From Amphiura filiformis (lineage: Eukaryota > Echinodermata > Ophiuroidea > Amphilepidida > Amphiuridae), in assembly GCF_039555335.1 (NCBI RefSeq), contig NC_092642.1, positions 14,208,243-14,272,242 of the forward strand: DNA of 64,000 nt, given 5' to 3'. The translations under genes and the position numbers were made by a program. The notes beneath the pieces were generated by a model. That model worked only from the letters and a program-made list of their open reading frames with translations. It was not told where the DNA came from and did not search any database. This document shows positions 1 to 11,974 of the stretch, in pieces (the stretch's first letter is position 1; each line of letters opens with the position of its first letter).

Positions 1-50
1 CATGCAATGTGAAATAAACAAGCAGGCCAAGACTTCATTTGTTAATGTCA

Positions 51-216
51 TCACTCTCAACACGCGATATTCAAAATTCCCGCGCTGAAATTGCCTGTGG
101 CAATGACGTAATGGTTATTTGTGCTCAATTGTCGTCAGCCTTAACTGTGTTACTGGGACGTAATTGCCACAGGCAATTTCGGTCCCTGGGAAATTAAATA
201 TCGCATGGTGAGAGAC
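51..216. repeat. Small inverted-repeat element (MITE-like)
   Basis: Two arms of about 60 bases (51-112 and 148-216) are imperfect reverse complements. They share GCGATATT, AATTCCC/TTTCCC and the block GAAATTGCCTGTGGCAAT. No coding potential is visible. It looks like a short non-autonomous DNA transposon or a folded remnant, and no clear target duplication is seen. Confidence 0.6.
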
Positions 217-375
217 GGCTATTTTTATTTGTTTTAAGGTCAATATGAGTTTGTTTTAATTACAAGGTGGTTCTCGAACCACGAGTCTCGCCTGCTTTTG
301 CGACCACCTGCTTTTTCAATTACTTTTGGTAGAGGTAAATGAATTTGGCAGTTATCGGCTGGGCACGATTATCTG

Positions 376-1190
376 GCTGATGGTGACTGTACCCACCAAA
401 TGTCATGCCTATCCGACAGTTTTACTAATTTGACCTCAGATGACCCCTGTTGACCCTGAAATGACCTTCCAAAATTTGGCTTCAAATGTTGACTGCACCC
501 ACCAAGTTTCATGCCCATCTGACAGTTTTTACTAATTTGACCTCAGATGACCTCAAATTGACCTTCCAAAAATTTGGCTTTAAATGTTGACGGTACCCAC
601 CAAGTTTCATGCCCATCCAATTTGACCTCAGATGGACCCCTGGTGACCTCGAAATGACCTTCCAAAAATTTGGCTTAAAATGTTGACTGTACCCACCAAG
701 TTTCATGCCCATACGACTGTTTTTACTAATTTGACCTCAAATGAGACCTGGTGACCTCAAAATGACCTTCCAAAAATTTGGCTTTAAATGTTGACTGTAC
801 CCACCAAGTTTCATGCCCATCCGACAGTTTTTACTCATTTGACCTCAGATGACCCCTGGTGACCTCGAAATGACCTTCCAAAAATTTGGCTTAATATGTT
901 GACTGTACCCACCAAGTTTCATGCCCATATGATTGTTTTTACTACTTTGACCCCAAATGACCCCTGGTGACCTCGAAATGGCCTTCCAAAAATTTGGCTT
1001 AATATGTTGACTGTACCCACCAAGTTTCATGCCCATATGATTGTTTTTACTACTTTGACCCCAAATGACCCCTGGTGACCTCGAAATGACCTTCCAAAAA
1101 TTTGGCTTTAAATGTTGACTGTACCCACCAATTTTCATGCCCATTAAATACTTTTTACTAATTTGACCTCAGATGACCCCTGCACAGTGT
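376..1190. repeat. Satellite array, about 108-bp unit, about 7.5 copies
   Basis: A unit of about 108 bases recurs head to tail; one copy is shortened to about 90. Each unit carries TGACCTCAGATGACCCC, then GTGACCTCGAAATGACCTT, then AAAAATTTGGCTT, then CCACCAAGTTTCATGCCCAT. Because 108 is a multiple of three, the minus strand stays open across several units and gives repetitive false ORFs (509-712 and 845-1144). Bases 240-375 carry a related non-tandem flank (CGAACCACGAGTCTCGCCTG), also found in altered form near 12.9 and 13.9 kb. A second short array lies at 5811-6060. Confidence 0.9.
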
Positions 1191-1688
1191 CGACCTCCTA
1201 TACGATAAATATAAATTTAATACTCCGTTGGTGAGCGACGGGCGAGTGGTATTTCACCGAACGCAAGAAAAGGAGTTCTATCTGATTGGCTAGCAATCGA
1301 TCGCTTAGGTCGCTTAGTAGTCAACTACAAACTCAAAACTGAGCAACGTATTCAATTCGATTGAAATCGATATTCTATTATTAGGCGTAGATAAAGAGAG
1401 TGATAGTGTGTCAATAATGTACATTGTATTGCAGCTGGGTTTTACATGCATTCCTTTATATTATTATTTCTCAAAGAGTTGAATATGATCACAATTTTTA
1501 CCCAGGATTTCAAATTTTTACCCAAAAATTGCAGTTAAACATATCCACAGCAAAATACCGGTCCTCACTAATTAGTGTATTTAATTTCCAGTTAGTGTAT
1601 TTAAGATAAAACCTGACATCAAATAAAATTTTCTTGCAATAGAAATATCATATGGGATACTGATATGGTAGGCCGCAACCGCCAACGT
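1191..1688. other. Non-coding stretch, nothing recognised
   Basis: The short open frames here have no recognisable protein content. I see no RNA gene or clear repeat boundary. Confidence 0.5.
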
Positions 1689-3707
1689 GGAGGTTGATTT
1701 TGGAACTGGGGTCTGAAACAAGTGGAGATATCTGTGAATGCATGTAGAAACACCATTGCAACAAGTCATTTTTGTGGAAATTACTGTAATTTTTGAGGAA
1801 ATCCAAATATTTTGGAAAATAAACCTGTCGAATTCGGCAGCCTTGCACAGTGTTATACTATGGGAGATTATGGGCTGATAAAGTACTTATATTATAGGAA
1901 TTATAAACATAGCCCAGCTCATTATTTGGTATCAGTCTATTTTTACATTGAAGGCAAAGGTTTCTTTTCTCTATTGATGGCACAATATCATCAGCAAGTA
2001 CCAAAATCTAATGATTATGATGTCACAATCAATTGTCTTAAATTGCCATTTAGGCCTATGTGCTATGTCAATTTTTAGGAACGGTAAAGAGGTCAAATGA
2101 AAAGCTGTCAGTAATACAAGCAGGATCATGGGATGTGAAGATGTTGAGGGTAGTTGTTTTTAGGAAAAATAGGATAATGCTAATGAGAAATAATGAGCTT
2201 CCTTTCAGAGCAAGCACCTTGATGGCAGTACTAAAAGTCCATCCGCTTTCACTGGCCCTGTGAAAATTGTGTGAAACTGATCATCAGGATATGCCACAGG
2301 TGAATTTTACAAAGGTGAACAGATGGAATTTGATGAAGAGTCACTGGATGATCTCAGTAGTGACAAGAGGCTATAGAGTATGTTCATGGCATTTCTCATG
2401 GAAAGATCAGCCCAAGATTTGCAGCCTGGAAGATAGGACCATTGAATCATGCACGTTGGTCATGTTGGTTGACATTAGCAATAAGACTGATGTGTCTGTG
2501 GAGGTTCTTATCCTGCAGAATTACAAGAAAGGCTTCACCATGCTATCAAGTTCATTGTTGAAGTGTATGCAACAAGTTGGTTTGAGATCAAAAGGGACAG
2601 CAAGTTCCATAACCAGCAGCTGTACATTTTCAACATGATCCAGAGGATCAAGCTGCAGTCTGAAGAGATCCAATCTATCGCTTTCAGGGCCCTCAAGTAC
2701 AATGCATTTGCATTGCTTCCTGAGAATGTACTGTACTCCATGGTGAAGTCTAATGATTTAGAAGTGAGAGAAACTGCACTCAAGAAAGTCTTGTCTATCA
2801 GAAGTGAAGAGCCAGCAAAGAAGCACTTAAAGAAGATCACACCAATTAATACTGAAGCCACCCATTGGTCGGAACTTATCATGCTTATCAGCCAATCTCA
2901 AAGTGGGATCTGTGAACCAGCTCTGACAAAACATTCCTTACCAGGTGCTTCAAGAAGCATTGCTGAATGGTTCCAAGGTAGAGCTGCCTGACCTGCCTTT
3001 ACATTCCTTAAGTGTTGAAAGAGCTGTGAAGCTGACATCTGAAGCTGCCCACACTGTGTATGGTCTTAAAGCAAGGCAGAATCACATCATAGCCAAAACC
3101 ATGAGTCGTCAGATCTGAGACCTTCCTAGGCTAAACAATCTTACACTCAACATTATGATGACTTTGGAATCTAACCAGAAGTTAAAATGATGTGGGGTCA
3201 TTGAAATTGAGAACTATATAATATGTTATTGTTGATATTAGAAATTGACTCCTATATCTTGTATGGATAACATCGGAACAATTTTTAGGTTAAACATAAT
3301 GAGTAAGAAAGTAGCATATTTTGGGGTTGAAGACTACAAAAATATAGCAATCCCAGGTGTGATAAGGGGTTAAATAATATTTGAAAATGATATTCTGGCA
3401 TCTGATACATAATGGTTATTTTTCACATCAGTGGAATGAAACAGTTTTCACATGTAAAATATTGATACCACAAAAAAGTTGCAAAAACGTAGGAACTTAA
3501 TATCATATACAAACTTCCCATAGTAAATGTGGTGCCGAAAGCTGCCGAATTCGACAGGCTTATTTAAAAAAAAATTAAAACGGTTTCCTCAAAAAGTGCT
3601 TGATGGTAGAATTTTTTTCTTTGCATGGTAGTTAATGTTATGGCAAGTCACAGATATCTCCATTTGTTTCAAATCAAATATCAAAAAAAAGTTGAAAATC
3701 AACCTCC
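1689..3707. mobile_element. Degenerate DNA transposon with long terminal inverted repeats
   Basis: The left arm (1689-1844) and right arm (3537-3707) are long imperfect reverse complements. Shared blocks, in order from the outside, are GGAGGTTGATTTT, TGAAACAA, TGGAGATATCTGTGA, TTTTTGAGGAAA and CCTGTCGAATTCGGCAGC. The 1.7 kb between them contains a broken open reading frame of transposon type. I could not find a target-site duplication at the outer ends, so the ends may be slightly off. The superfamily is not assigned. Confidence 0.75.
1845..3118 (+). pseudogene. Broken transposon-encoded protein of unassigned family
   Basis: Fragments in different plus-strand frames read as one decayed protein. 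An N-terminal piece near 1850-2070 contains YGLIKYLYYRNY and HYLVSVYFY. A middle piece near 2430-2500 contains LNHARW and LTLAIRL. A long helical piece at about 2550-2890 contains ALKYNAFALLPENVLYSMV and LEVRETALKKVLSIR. A C-terminal piece near 2990-3118 contains LPLHSLSVERAVKLTSEA and ends TMSRQI-stop. From memory, this order (an HARW motif, the LLPENVLYSMVKS helix, and a C-terminal VERxVKL motif) matches repetitive hypothetical proteins of invertebrate genomes. It lies inside the inverted repeats of the element at 1689-3707. At least three frame changes and internal stops show that it is dead. Confidence 0.6.
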
Positions 3708-4003
3708 CTTACTGAGTGCTACGCGTAGCTGACTTTTTGCTCCGTGGAGCCAAATTGACCAATCATGATCATGTTAGAGTTTTTCATTACTCGGAGGTAA
3801 AACTGACCAATTAAGTCACGACTTACTCATTACGTGAAGCGAATTTATTCATTAAGAATTTGCCAGGCGAAGCGTCACGTAGTTGCAAGATATCCTCGGT
3901 CACGAAAGTTATGATTCAAAAAGTAGTTTATGAAAAGTACGAACTGACTTATTATTAAGATGGACATGCACTCATAAGAAACTCATACAGTATTGTACAT
4001 AAC
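3708..4003. repeat. Short spacer holding one arm of an inverted repeat
   Basis: Bases about 3722-3785 (GTAGCTGACTTTTTGCTCC and CAAATTGACCAATCATG) recur in reverse complement at about 5520-5582. The two sites therefore bracket 1.8 kb. No coding sequence is seen. Confidence 0.5.
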
Positions 4004-4493
4004 TAAAGTCTGCACAAAAAGAAACTCAGCTGTTATAAACACGACTATAGCTTCAGAACTAATAATTGTTTTCACAATATTTTAACATAGAGGGACGGAT
4101 GAAATAATTTACACGCATTTTGATACCACATTTGTCAAATGTTGTTCAATATTACCAACACAGTAGTGTTTTTAAAGAAAAATACCCGATTTTAAAAGTT
4201 GCAGTTTACAGCGATCAATGGTTATTATGCCAGCACGGTAGCACGTAAAGCCCGCCATTATCTTCACGCTCACTTCAAAATCAATACAAATAGCTGCAAC
4301 TTTTATATTCGGCTATTTTTCTTCCAAAACACTGCTACATTGTTAATATTGAACAAAATTGGACAAATTAGGTATCAAAGTGCGCGTAAATAAACCATCC
4401 TTCTTTTTATGTTGAAATAATGTGAAAACAATTATTAGTTCCGAAGCTATAGGCGTGTTTATAACAGCTGAGTTTCTTTTTGTGCAGACTTTA
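4004..4493. mobile_element. Foldback MITE, TA-flanked, nearly fully palindromic
   Basis: The two halves of this 490-base element are reverse complements over about 220 bases each, with a short asymmetric centre near 4235-4270. The ends read TAAAGTCTGCACAAAAAG on both strands, and TA at each end could be the target duplication. The element has no transposase and would fold into one long hairpin. Confidence 0.8.
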
Positions 4494-4664
4494 TATAGCT
4501 AGGCAGAGTGGTGGTAAACTATGCACACAGTTCTGCGATCTGCAGTGTATCGCCGGGAGCTAATTTGTATAACTTGCGCGGTGTCCCTGCGGAATTCGAC
4601 CTTCAGCAAACTGCAAACCAGTTCGGATTTACTTTATATACTAGGCCATACATACTGTAGTTAC

Positions 4665-5245
4665 CATGGTTACTGTCCGTTTTCCTATACACAATACTCA
4701 GTCGCTCACCATTGACGCGTGACCTCTACAAATAGTGTATGTTAGAAGTATAGGCCATTGCCTAGTTGGCGTCACTGTGTAAAAAATAACCGGCCAATAT
4801 TTAAAGTATTCTCTGAAATTCTAGAAAATATAGTTTTGTAACATGTCCTAAATTTTTAGCTAATTTAGGTGTTTGGAAATATTGGTACTTTAGTGTTTTA
4901 GGAAGGATATGTAAACGACAGATTTTCAAGAACGCTGGTTAACAATAAGCAGACTATTGTCTCATTTCGTAAACAAAAAGCCCACAGTATTGTTACCTTG
5001 CGTTCGCTTTATAATCGTTCACCCAACTGAAACTATAATACCAGCTCATTGCTCATTGCACAGGTAAAACAGACACAAGTGCAGTGTGTACCGGTATTTA
5101 ACCAGAGAAGATCTGATGTAACATAGTTGAGCTGTTTTCATTGAGTGTTATCTTGGTTTAATAGCTTTTAATGGGGTTTAAGTCCTTCAAAGGTCGTGGT
5201 GAATTCTACTGTAGACATGACTGCATCATGATTACTTTAAAGTCA
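4665..5245 (+). repeat. Dispersed repeat, copy 1 (inverted partner at 58 kb)
   Basis: This block matches the reverse complement of about 58085-58935. Shared blocks include CTGTCCGTTTTCCTATACAC, CACCATTGACGCGTGACC, TTGTAACATGTCCTAAATTT, TTTAGGAAGGA and CTACTGTAGACATGACTGCA. No protein is encoded. Tandem CAAA motifs follow at about 5319-5336. It may be a non-autonomous transposon whose ends are not resolved. Confidence 0.7.
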
Positions 5246-5810
5246 ACAACATTCAACAATATGATCACCGTGATAGTATGACAGTATCAGTACCGTGGGT
5301 GTCAGTGATCCTGGCCTGACAAACAAACAAACAAACACGCATACACATGACACATGCATGCAAGGTAACATTGACTATACACTAATCAAACAATGGTATT
5401 GATCCTGTACAACTGGTCGTGGTTTATTTACAATCGATTCATTTAAAATCCCCATAGTAAACATTAATTTTGGCAAGAGTTTTCTCTCTCTGAAACGAGG
5501 ATGCATCCACTGGCTCAGCGTAATGAAAAGATCTAACATGATTGGTCAATTTAGCTCCATGAAGCGAAAAGTAAGCTACTGCCAGTAGCAGCTCCACGTT
5601 AATGGCGATTACGGCCAGCCATATACTGATCATACGAAAATCGTAAAAACATAGAATAGAAACAGTGTGGCAGGCTCTCAAAATCTCAAATTGTATGCTT
5701 AGCCTAAGTCGCTCGGCCTATCTCGAATAAAATCACCATGCGTAGCTGTTGAAAAACGTGAGGATTCATCGTACTATCACGGCAATTTTTGACACGAAGA
5801 TATAGGGTTG

Positions 5811-6060
5811 ATGACGGTGTGCCCTGGTGACCTCGAAATGACCTTCCAAAAATTTGGCTTTAAATGTTGACTGTACCCACCAAGTTTCATGCCCATACGA
5901 CAGTTTTGACTAATTTGACCTCAGATGACCTCTGGTGACCTCGAAATGACCTTCCAAAAATTTGGCTTTAAATGTTGAATGGACCCACCAAGTTTCATGG
6001 ACATACGACAGTTTTGACTAATTTGACCTCAGATGACCCCTAGATGACCTCAGTGATCTT
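5811..6060. repeat. Second short array of the 108-bp satellite
   Basis: Slightly more than two units of the satellite at 376-1190 recur here in the same orientation, including CCTCGAAATGACCTTCC, TGACCTCAGATGACC and ACCAAGTTTCATG. They decay rightward into related non-tandem sequence. Confidence 0.85.
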
Positions 6061-6963
6061 GACCCACTAACCAATACAAACCGGTTCTGTCTCGGGTCAA
6101 GATGCACCCACCCACCAAGTTTGAGGAACGTGCGACTCATAGTCTCCGAGAAAATAGGCGGAAAGCAAACTTTAACCAAAACTTTAACCAAATTTGTCAC
6201 ATACACACACACACCCCTGTCTGTGTTTGCCTCCAAACGTGGACATTGTGTTTTGCTATCTAACCGAGGACGTCTGTATGATGTTTTCATCGCCTAACCG
6301 TGGACTAAAATGGCGGATTTTGTTTGTGTATAATACGAAACGGAATTTTAGTCATCACCCTGCGGACGGTAGTTTTTACACGTGTGGTCCTCGGTTTCAG
6401 GCAAATAGTGTTTAAAGCATCTAGCATGCATTTGAGGCCTTTTGCAGCAGTTTGAGACCGAGGACAGTCCTCGGTTGGAAGTAGGTCCACAGTTTAGGGT
6501 GAAAAATCTTGGGTGTGTCCTCGTTTGTCGGCAAACACGTCGCACTTCCCCATACACACATCTGCACGGAAAAGTGATTATATAGTCTCCTGCCTTATCA
6601 GGCGAGACAAAAACCACATGATTCGTGCTTGATTATTATTTTTCTTACATATAAGGCATAATGTATTGGCGGAGTGTTCCTTTAATGTGCAGTTCGCAAC
6701 TGCAATTGATCATTGACATATTCATATGGGTGATGAGCGAGACGGTATATATGCAGCATAAATATAATAGTACTACTGTCTCTTTCTTTCTATCTTTACT
6801 ATTGCATACTGGTTTTCCACTTAACACACAAAATTAGAGTCTGATTTTTTCAAAATACAATTGACTACTGATGTAGTTTTTCCTATTGCCAATATTTTCA
6901 TAATATAAAAGCAATTTATTTACTGATATGGTCTAAATTATCGCAAGCATATCGAGTAACATG
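6061..6963. other. Non-coding stretch, nothing recognised
   Basis: The region includes a short CA-rich run at about 6200 and recurring GTCCTCGG/CCGAGGAC motifs (6255-6520) that also occur at 17.7-18.0 kb, which suggests a shared dispersed repeat. No gene is supported. Confidence 0.4.
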
Positions 6964-7036
6964 AAATAGCTAATTGGTAGAGCGCTTACCAATTAAATGG
7001 GCAAATTTGAGCGCACAGGTTCGAATCATACATGGT
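6964..7036 (+). ncRNA. tRNA-like relic (tRNA pseudogene or SINE head)
   Basis: The A-box-like TAGCTAATTGGTAGAGC and the B-box-like GGTTCGAATC sit at tRNA spacing, which fits an internal RNA polymerase III promoter. The T-stem does not pair well (ACAGG against CATAC) and the acceptor stem is not convincing. I therefore read it as a tRNA pseudogene or the head of a tRNA-derived SINE, not a working tRNA. Confidence 0.5.
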
Positions 7037-7146
7037 CGCTTTATTTGTTTTTGATCACAATATTTGATTTTTTTCCTTTTATTTACCTCTATAGAATAGA
7101 TTTCAGATTTTGGTTGATCTAAATAATATTTTGCAAGTTTGTAGAC

Positions 7147-7505
7147 TTAAGAGGGTACTACACCCCTGTGGTAAATTTGTGACTATTTTTGCAAAAAAAA
7201 AAAAAAATAATAACACACTGGTAACAAAAGTTATGTATATTATTGGGGCAAGGAATCCAATTACTAGTACTGAAATTTCAGTGACTCAAGACAAGCAGTT
7301 CAGTATATATGATAGGAAATGAGGTACATCTTAGCGGTACCATATTTCTTATCATAAATAACAAACCGCTTGTCTTGGATCCAGTTTAGTAATAGGATTC
7401 CTTGCCCCTATAATATACATAACTTTTGTTACCACTGTGATATTAGTTCGTGAGAAAATGCAAAAATAGACACACATTTATCAAGAAGTGTAGCACCCCT
7501 TATAA
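7147..7505. mobile_element. TTAA-type MITE, family copy 1
   Basis: The element starts TTAAGAGGGTACTACACCCC and ends with the degraded complement GTGTAGCACCCCTTATAA. Inner arms are also complementary: GGGGCAAGGAATCC at about 7240 and GGATTCCTTGCCCC at about 7395, with GTTATGTATATTA/TAATATACATAAC outside them. It belongs to the same family as 12322-12679. No transposase is present. Confidence 0.8.
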
Positions 7506-8999
7506 ATAGACTTGTAGACCAAAAATAGGGTATTATGAATTTTATTGACCACTTCCCGAATCTGAAAGACTAGTTATTGTTAGTTTTTATGGTAAAGGAC
7601 AGTGATATGAACCATTTAGCCTTCAAATTGTAGGTCCATTTGTTATTTACTTTTCATTTTATGGCCAAAAAACCCAAATTAGATGATTTTATTTCAACTT
7701 TTCATATACGATCATCGTCAAAATGTGTTGGAACGATGATGGCACAATTCCGTTATCTTTAACACGGCTGTGTACTCTAGACATTGTTTCTTTCTCAAAA
7801 TTGAGTTTTTTTGATATGTTTGTACTTTGTTATGTTTTTATAAATACAAGGAATGAAAATCCAGATTTGTAAACTCAACTGCAATATTTTAAGGATTTTA
7901 TTTCACTATTCCACTCGTGTTTGAAATTGAAAAGGAAAGAAAATCTTTGTTGTACCAGCAGGGTACACGCTGCAAGAACAACGCTTGTCGCGTTGCGTAT
8001 CGCGCAATTTGTTAACGCCTTACAAATACGCTACGCATATGCGACGCTTATCTACATGCGCGGCGCATCTTATGGAAGCACCGCGGAAGCACTGATTTCA
8101 CAAAAACCTAGCAGTCAAATGGCTCCGTTTTAGCTGATAAAATGTGGGTTTTTTCAAGTTCTTTCCCCCGATTTAAATATCAAGTTATGAATGGATTTCG
8201 CTCAAACTTCTCAAGGGGCTGTGGATTTACTCGATGTTCACGTAATATAAGGTACAAAAACGAAAACTGCCGCATTCTCCTATGAGATTCGATGAAAGTG
8301 CAAAATGTGACCACTTTAAACTTCACCGGCCATTATTTCAATGTTCATTTTCTCGGTAAAATGATGATTTAGGTACGATAACTCAATAAATACAGCATCT
8401 ATAGGTAAGCAAATATGATCATCGTAAAAAGCATGATCGACTCAAGAAACGGTTTTCTCATTTTTTTATATTTTGGTCTATTTCCGATTTTAGGCATCAT
8501 TTTGTGCAAATAGGCGTTTGGGAATTTTAAAAAGTTCAATTTGATGCCTTATATGGTCAATATCTCAAAAAATAAGGCCAATATTAAAAAAATTAAAAAA
8601 ACGTTTTTGGAATGGAGCCTCAAGATTGAGCTAAAAACAAAATAAAACATTTTGGAAAGAGTGTTTTTTTGTTATTATGTACCTAACAAATATTGCCAAA
8701 AACTCACTTTTTTGTGATTTTCTTCATAATTGTTGTTTTTACCCCAAATCTGTATTTATATTAAGATTTATTGATGTCTTGCCTTCATAAAAATGTATAC
8801 TTTTATATGTCTTGCAAAATAATTACAAAGTTATTGCACTTTTACTACATGCATGTCTGAGAGTACACAGCCTCCTTAACATGCTGAAATGCCACATTTT
8901 TGGTGTCAAGCCTAAAACCTTTCCCAACCTCCCAAACCTCCACCTTTCCAACCAGTCAATGTTGGGTACTGCTAGGCACACATGAGCAACATTACAAGA
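7506..8999. other. AT-rich non-coding stretch
   Basis: I found no protein, RNA or clear repeat boundary. One CG-rich patch (about 7960-8090, many CGC and GCG steps) stands out from the AT-rich surroundings. Similar CG-rich patches occur at 23.18 and 34.6 kb, so it may be part of a dispersed element. Confidence 0.4.
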
Positions 9000-10790
9000 T
9001 TCAACATTGTTCGGGGGATGGGGGGTATATACATTAGGGGAAAATGGCCCACAGATTTTAAAGGAAACTTTTGAAATGATGAAAACAATTGGAATCCAAC
9101 ATATCGAGTTATGCAAAACCATAAGGAAGCAAATGACAAATGAAATTCGAGCACACAACACAAAGATGATGAAAGCTCTTGAAGATAACAAAGCTACAAG
9201 AAAAGAAAACAAGGACTTGCCACTCAAAAATAGCCTTGAAGGGGGAAGATGGAAGAATAATCTCAGATAAAGAACTAGTTATCAAGTGGTTAGTTTTACC
9301 AAGATCTCTTCTCCAGCAAAGTCCAAAGAACTCCACCTATTATAGATGTTGAAGGTGTAGAAGATACACCACCAATTTGAGAGGATGAAGTTGAAGATGG
9401 AGTGCTAGTGTAGTAAAGGCAGAACTGGCTAAGCTATTCATACTATGTAGCCAGACACCAGACAGCTGGAATAAAGCCCTCATAATACTCATCCACAATT
9501 CAAGAAATGGGATCAAAGACTTGAAGAATTACAGATTACTCGGCTTACTATCACTCACTTCCAATGTTTTCACATATCAGATCACCAATCTCAAAACCTC
9601 AACCCAGGGAACAGGCAGGGTTTAGGAGCAGCTATTCTACCATGGATCAGCTTCATGTGATCAACCAAATTGTTGAAAAGTTGGGTGAATATAGAGAGCC
9701 ATTTATATCTTGGTGCAGAGAGCCACTGTGCCTTGGATTCATATCAGTGGTTTAAATAGTACTGAACATCAAATTTCAGTCATGCATGTAGTTAAATACA
9801 TATTAAGCACTATTCACAAGAAGTGAAACAAGTCTTGTACTTGTGTGAAACTTTAACTTTATTCACATTGTATACTTTCTTGTCATCTATTTACAATATA
9901 TAAGGTATAACTACATGTATGGAGTAACTGCCACTGGCAATAATTGTGTTTCTTAATCATTTACAATCATGTGTTGATGTATAATTAAGGTTTCCTAGTA
10001 TGCTGCATGTAGTTGGGCGCAAATCTTTTCCCCCATTGTCAGTTAACATGGTATGCAATGTGTAAGAAAAAGTGTAACCTAACTTCAACATGTACATGTA
10101 GTTTTACAGGTAGATTTCCTTTGTTGCATAAAAGCAAAGTTCAGATGTTTTGTAGTTTGATGACTAGTAAACCAAGGGTTGGATGAGTGTAGTAAAGCTA
10201 AAGATTGATATTTGTGTAGCAGCCGATAAAGTTAATGAGAGGCCATCACCCCTTAGGTCATAGGTTAGTTAATGAAAGCTTGTCCTCTGACAACTTGGTG
10301 TTGAACTGAATAAAACGATAATAACACTACTAAATAATTTATATGGTTGTCACCACATTCTTCTCTTTGTCCTCATTGGCCACCTTGTATATAGGTTTAC
10401 CACAGAGCTGAAACCTGGTCACTTACTAAGATTATGGAGCAAAAACTGATAACTGCACAGCATAGCATGAAAAGATGCATGCAGGGCTTCACCAAAAGGG
10501 ACAGGAAAAGTCTCAGATAAAGATGCAGAAATGGCATTGGGCTGGCCATGCACCTTGCACGATCAACAATAATAGATGGATAAAGAATGTCACAAAATGG
10601 AAGCCTTGGCTGGGCTCAAGACACCAAGGCAGACAGAAAGTCAAATGGAGGGATGAGGTATCAAGTTTCATAGGGATCAGGTACAGGCAAAAGCAAATGA
10701 CAGGAAACTTTGGTGCCAACTTGGAGATGCTTTTGCCCTGCAGTGGGCTGAGTACGACTAATAATAGCGATACCTTTTTATTAAATACTC
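9000..10790 (+). mobile_element. Decayed RTE-type LINE
   Basis: Plus-strand fragments match, from memory, the polyprotein of RTE-class LINEs (craniofacial-development-protein-2-like). The linker upstream of the RT (9090-9240) reads ELCKTIRKQMTNEIRAHNTK. The RT start (9440-9560) contains SWNKALIILIH and DLKNYRLLGLLSLTSNVFT. RT block 2 (9595-9710) reads QPREQAGFRSSYSTMDQLHV. The C-terminal region (10436-10740) contains EQKLITAQHSMKRCMQGFT, KMQKWHWAGHA and SRHQGRQKVKWRDE. The catalytic RT core between about 9760 and 10430 is missing and replaced by unrelated AT-rich DNA. Several frame changes and stops show a dead copy. Confidence 0.75.
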
Positions 10791-11815
10791 AGTGTATATC
10801 TACTCATGGACACTTGTGTCCAAGTTACATGGACAGAGGCCTCATACTTTCCAAATGGGAACAACTTTAGAAATATTAACCAAAATTTTAAAAATGAACA
10901 CCGAATGACCTTTCACACAAAATTCCTTATACCTATAAAGAATCCTTACCCATAGTTGGGATCATTTGCATCCATCAGTCAGGAACTTTGCTTCCTCCTG
11001 CATGACCTTGCAGTTAAAATAAGTCCACCAGAAGTTCAGATTTTGATCCCTTGGACATTGAGTTGGCTTATTCAGCTGATTGCAAAGTCATGGTTATGCC
11101 ATATGGTTCTATTCTGTATCACTACATTGTTAAAGGAAGATGGTGCAATCAACAACCTGATTCCCACTCTTTCTCCAACAAAATGAAGATTTTGGTATCA
11201 GTGGAAAAGCCTGTATTGTTATCACTGGCCCACTGAAATATTAGAGCTCAGTGACAAAGGTTCTCTTCAGATTTTGTATGGATAAATGTAATAAAATTGA
11301 TTTTAAATCTGTTCTGTTCAGCTGGACTACTATTTTTGATAACTATAGTATCATGTCTCATCCAAAATGCATCTTCAGGCTGACTGATCAAGCACTGAAC
11401 TACTGACCTGTGACATGATTGGTATGACGTCACAGCAGAGTCATTGAGCAAATTTGCTCCCTTTAGAACTTTGTCTGAATGCTACATATTTTGTGTATGA
11501 TGGGAAATTTTGCAAGTAAACAAAAACAACAATACATAAGGTCAATAACTAGATTTGTTACATTGTCACAATGTGTTGTTGACATGTACAATTCTTATGT
11601 TTGTTCTCTAGTGGTATGGTTTTATAAAGCATCCAAGTCCAAAGTTTTGTGGGAACCAACAGAATATGCAAATAAAATTCATTACTTACTCTTTATGCAC
11701 TTATGTTCAGACAAAACAAAATATACACAATGCCCTACTTTTGGTTTATTTCTCACAAATTAGACATTGCCTAAAATGTTCTCCATCATATACGAACATT
11801 CATAGATATACTTGC
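10791..11815. other. Non-coding stretch, nothing recognised
   Basis: Short open frames are present but none has recognisable content. If the minus-strand gene ending at 11816 continues leftward, its next exon would need a phase-1 acceptor here or beyond. I could not identify one. Confidence 0.4.
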
Positions 11816-11974
11816 CTTGTAAAAGACATCTGCTGTTGTGACTACGCAACTGCAGATCAGCCTCCGATGACTCCGTTCCATGTTCGACATCTACACCAGA
11901 TGTATCGCCATCAGTGCTTGGTTGAGTCAACATTCTGTTTGTAGTTCCTTGCAGATGATTTGCAATGTGGCTTT
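11816..11974 (-). CDS. Exon 12: acidic Ser/Thr-rich module, copy 2, GC donor
   Basis: This exon has 159 bases in phase 1-1. It encodes ESHIANHLQGTTNRMLTQPS and then DGDTSGVDVEHGTESSE, closely matching exon 2. The acceptor is GCAATTAG/AAAGCC. The donor TACAAG/GCAAGT is an almost ideal GC-AG donor. It fits in frame after exon 11. No further exon was found to the left. Confidence 0.6.

Noticed and set aside
509-1144. Repetitive minus-strand ORFs with MGMKLGGYSQHxKPNFWKV
   Set aside because: They arise because the satellite unit is 108 bases, a multiple of three. Several units shift frame or stop, and there is no start context or splice signal.
6964-7036. Functional tRNA gene
   Set aside because: The A and B boxes are present, but the T-stem and acceptor stem do not pair acceptably.
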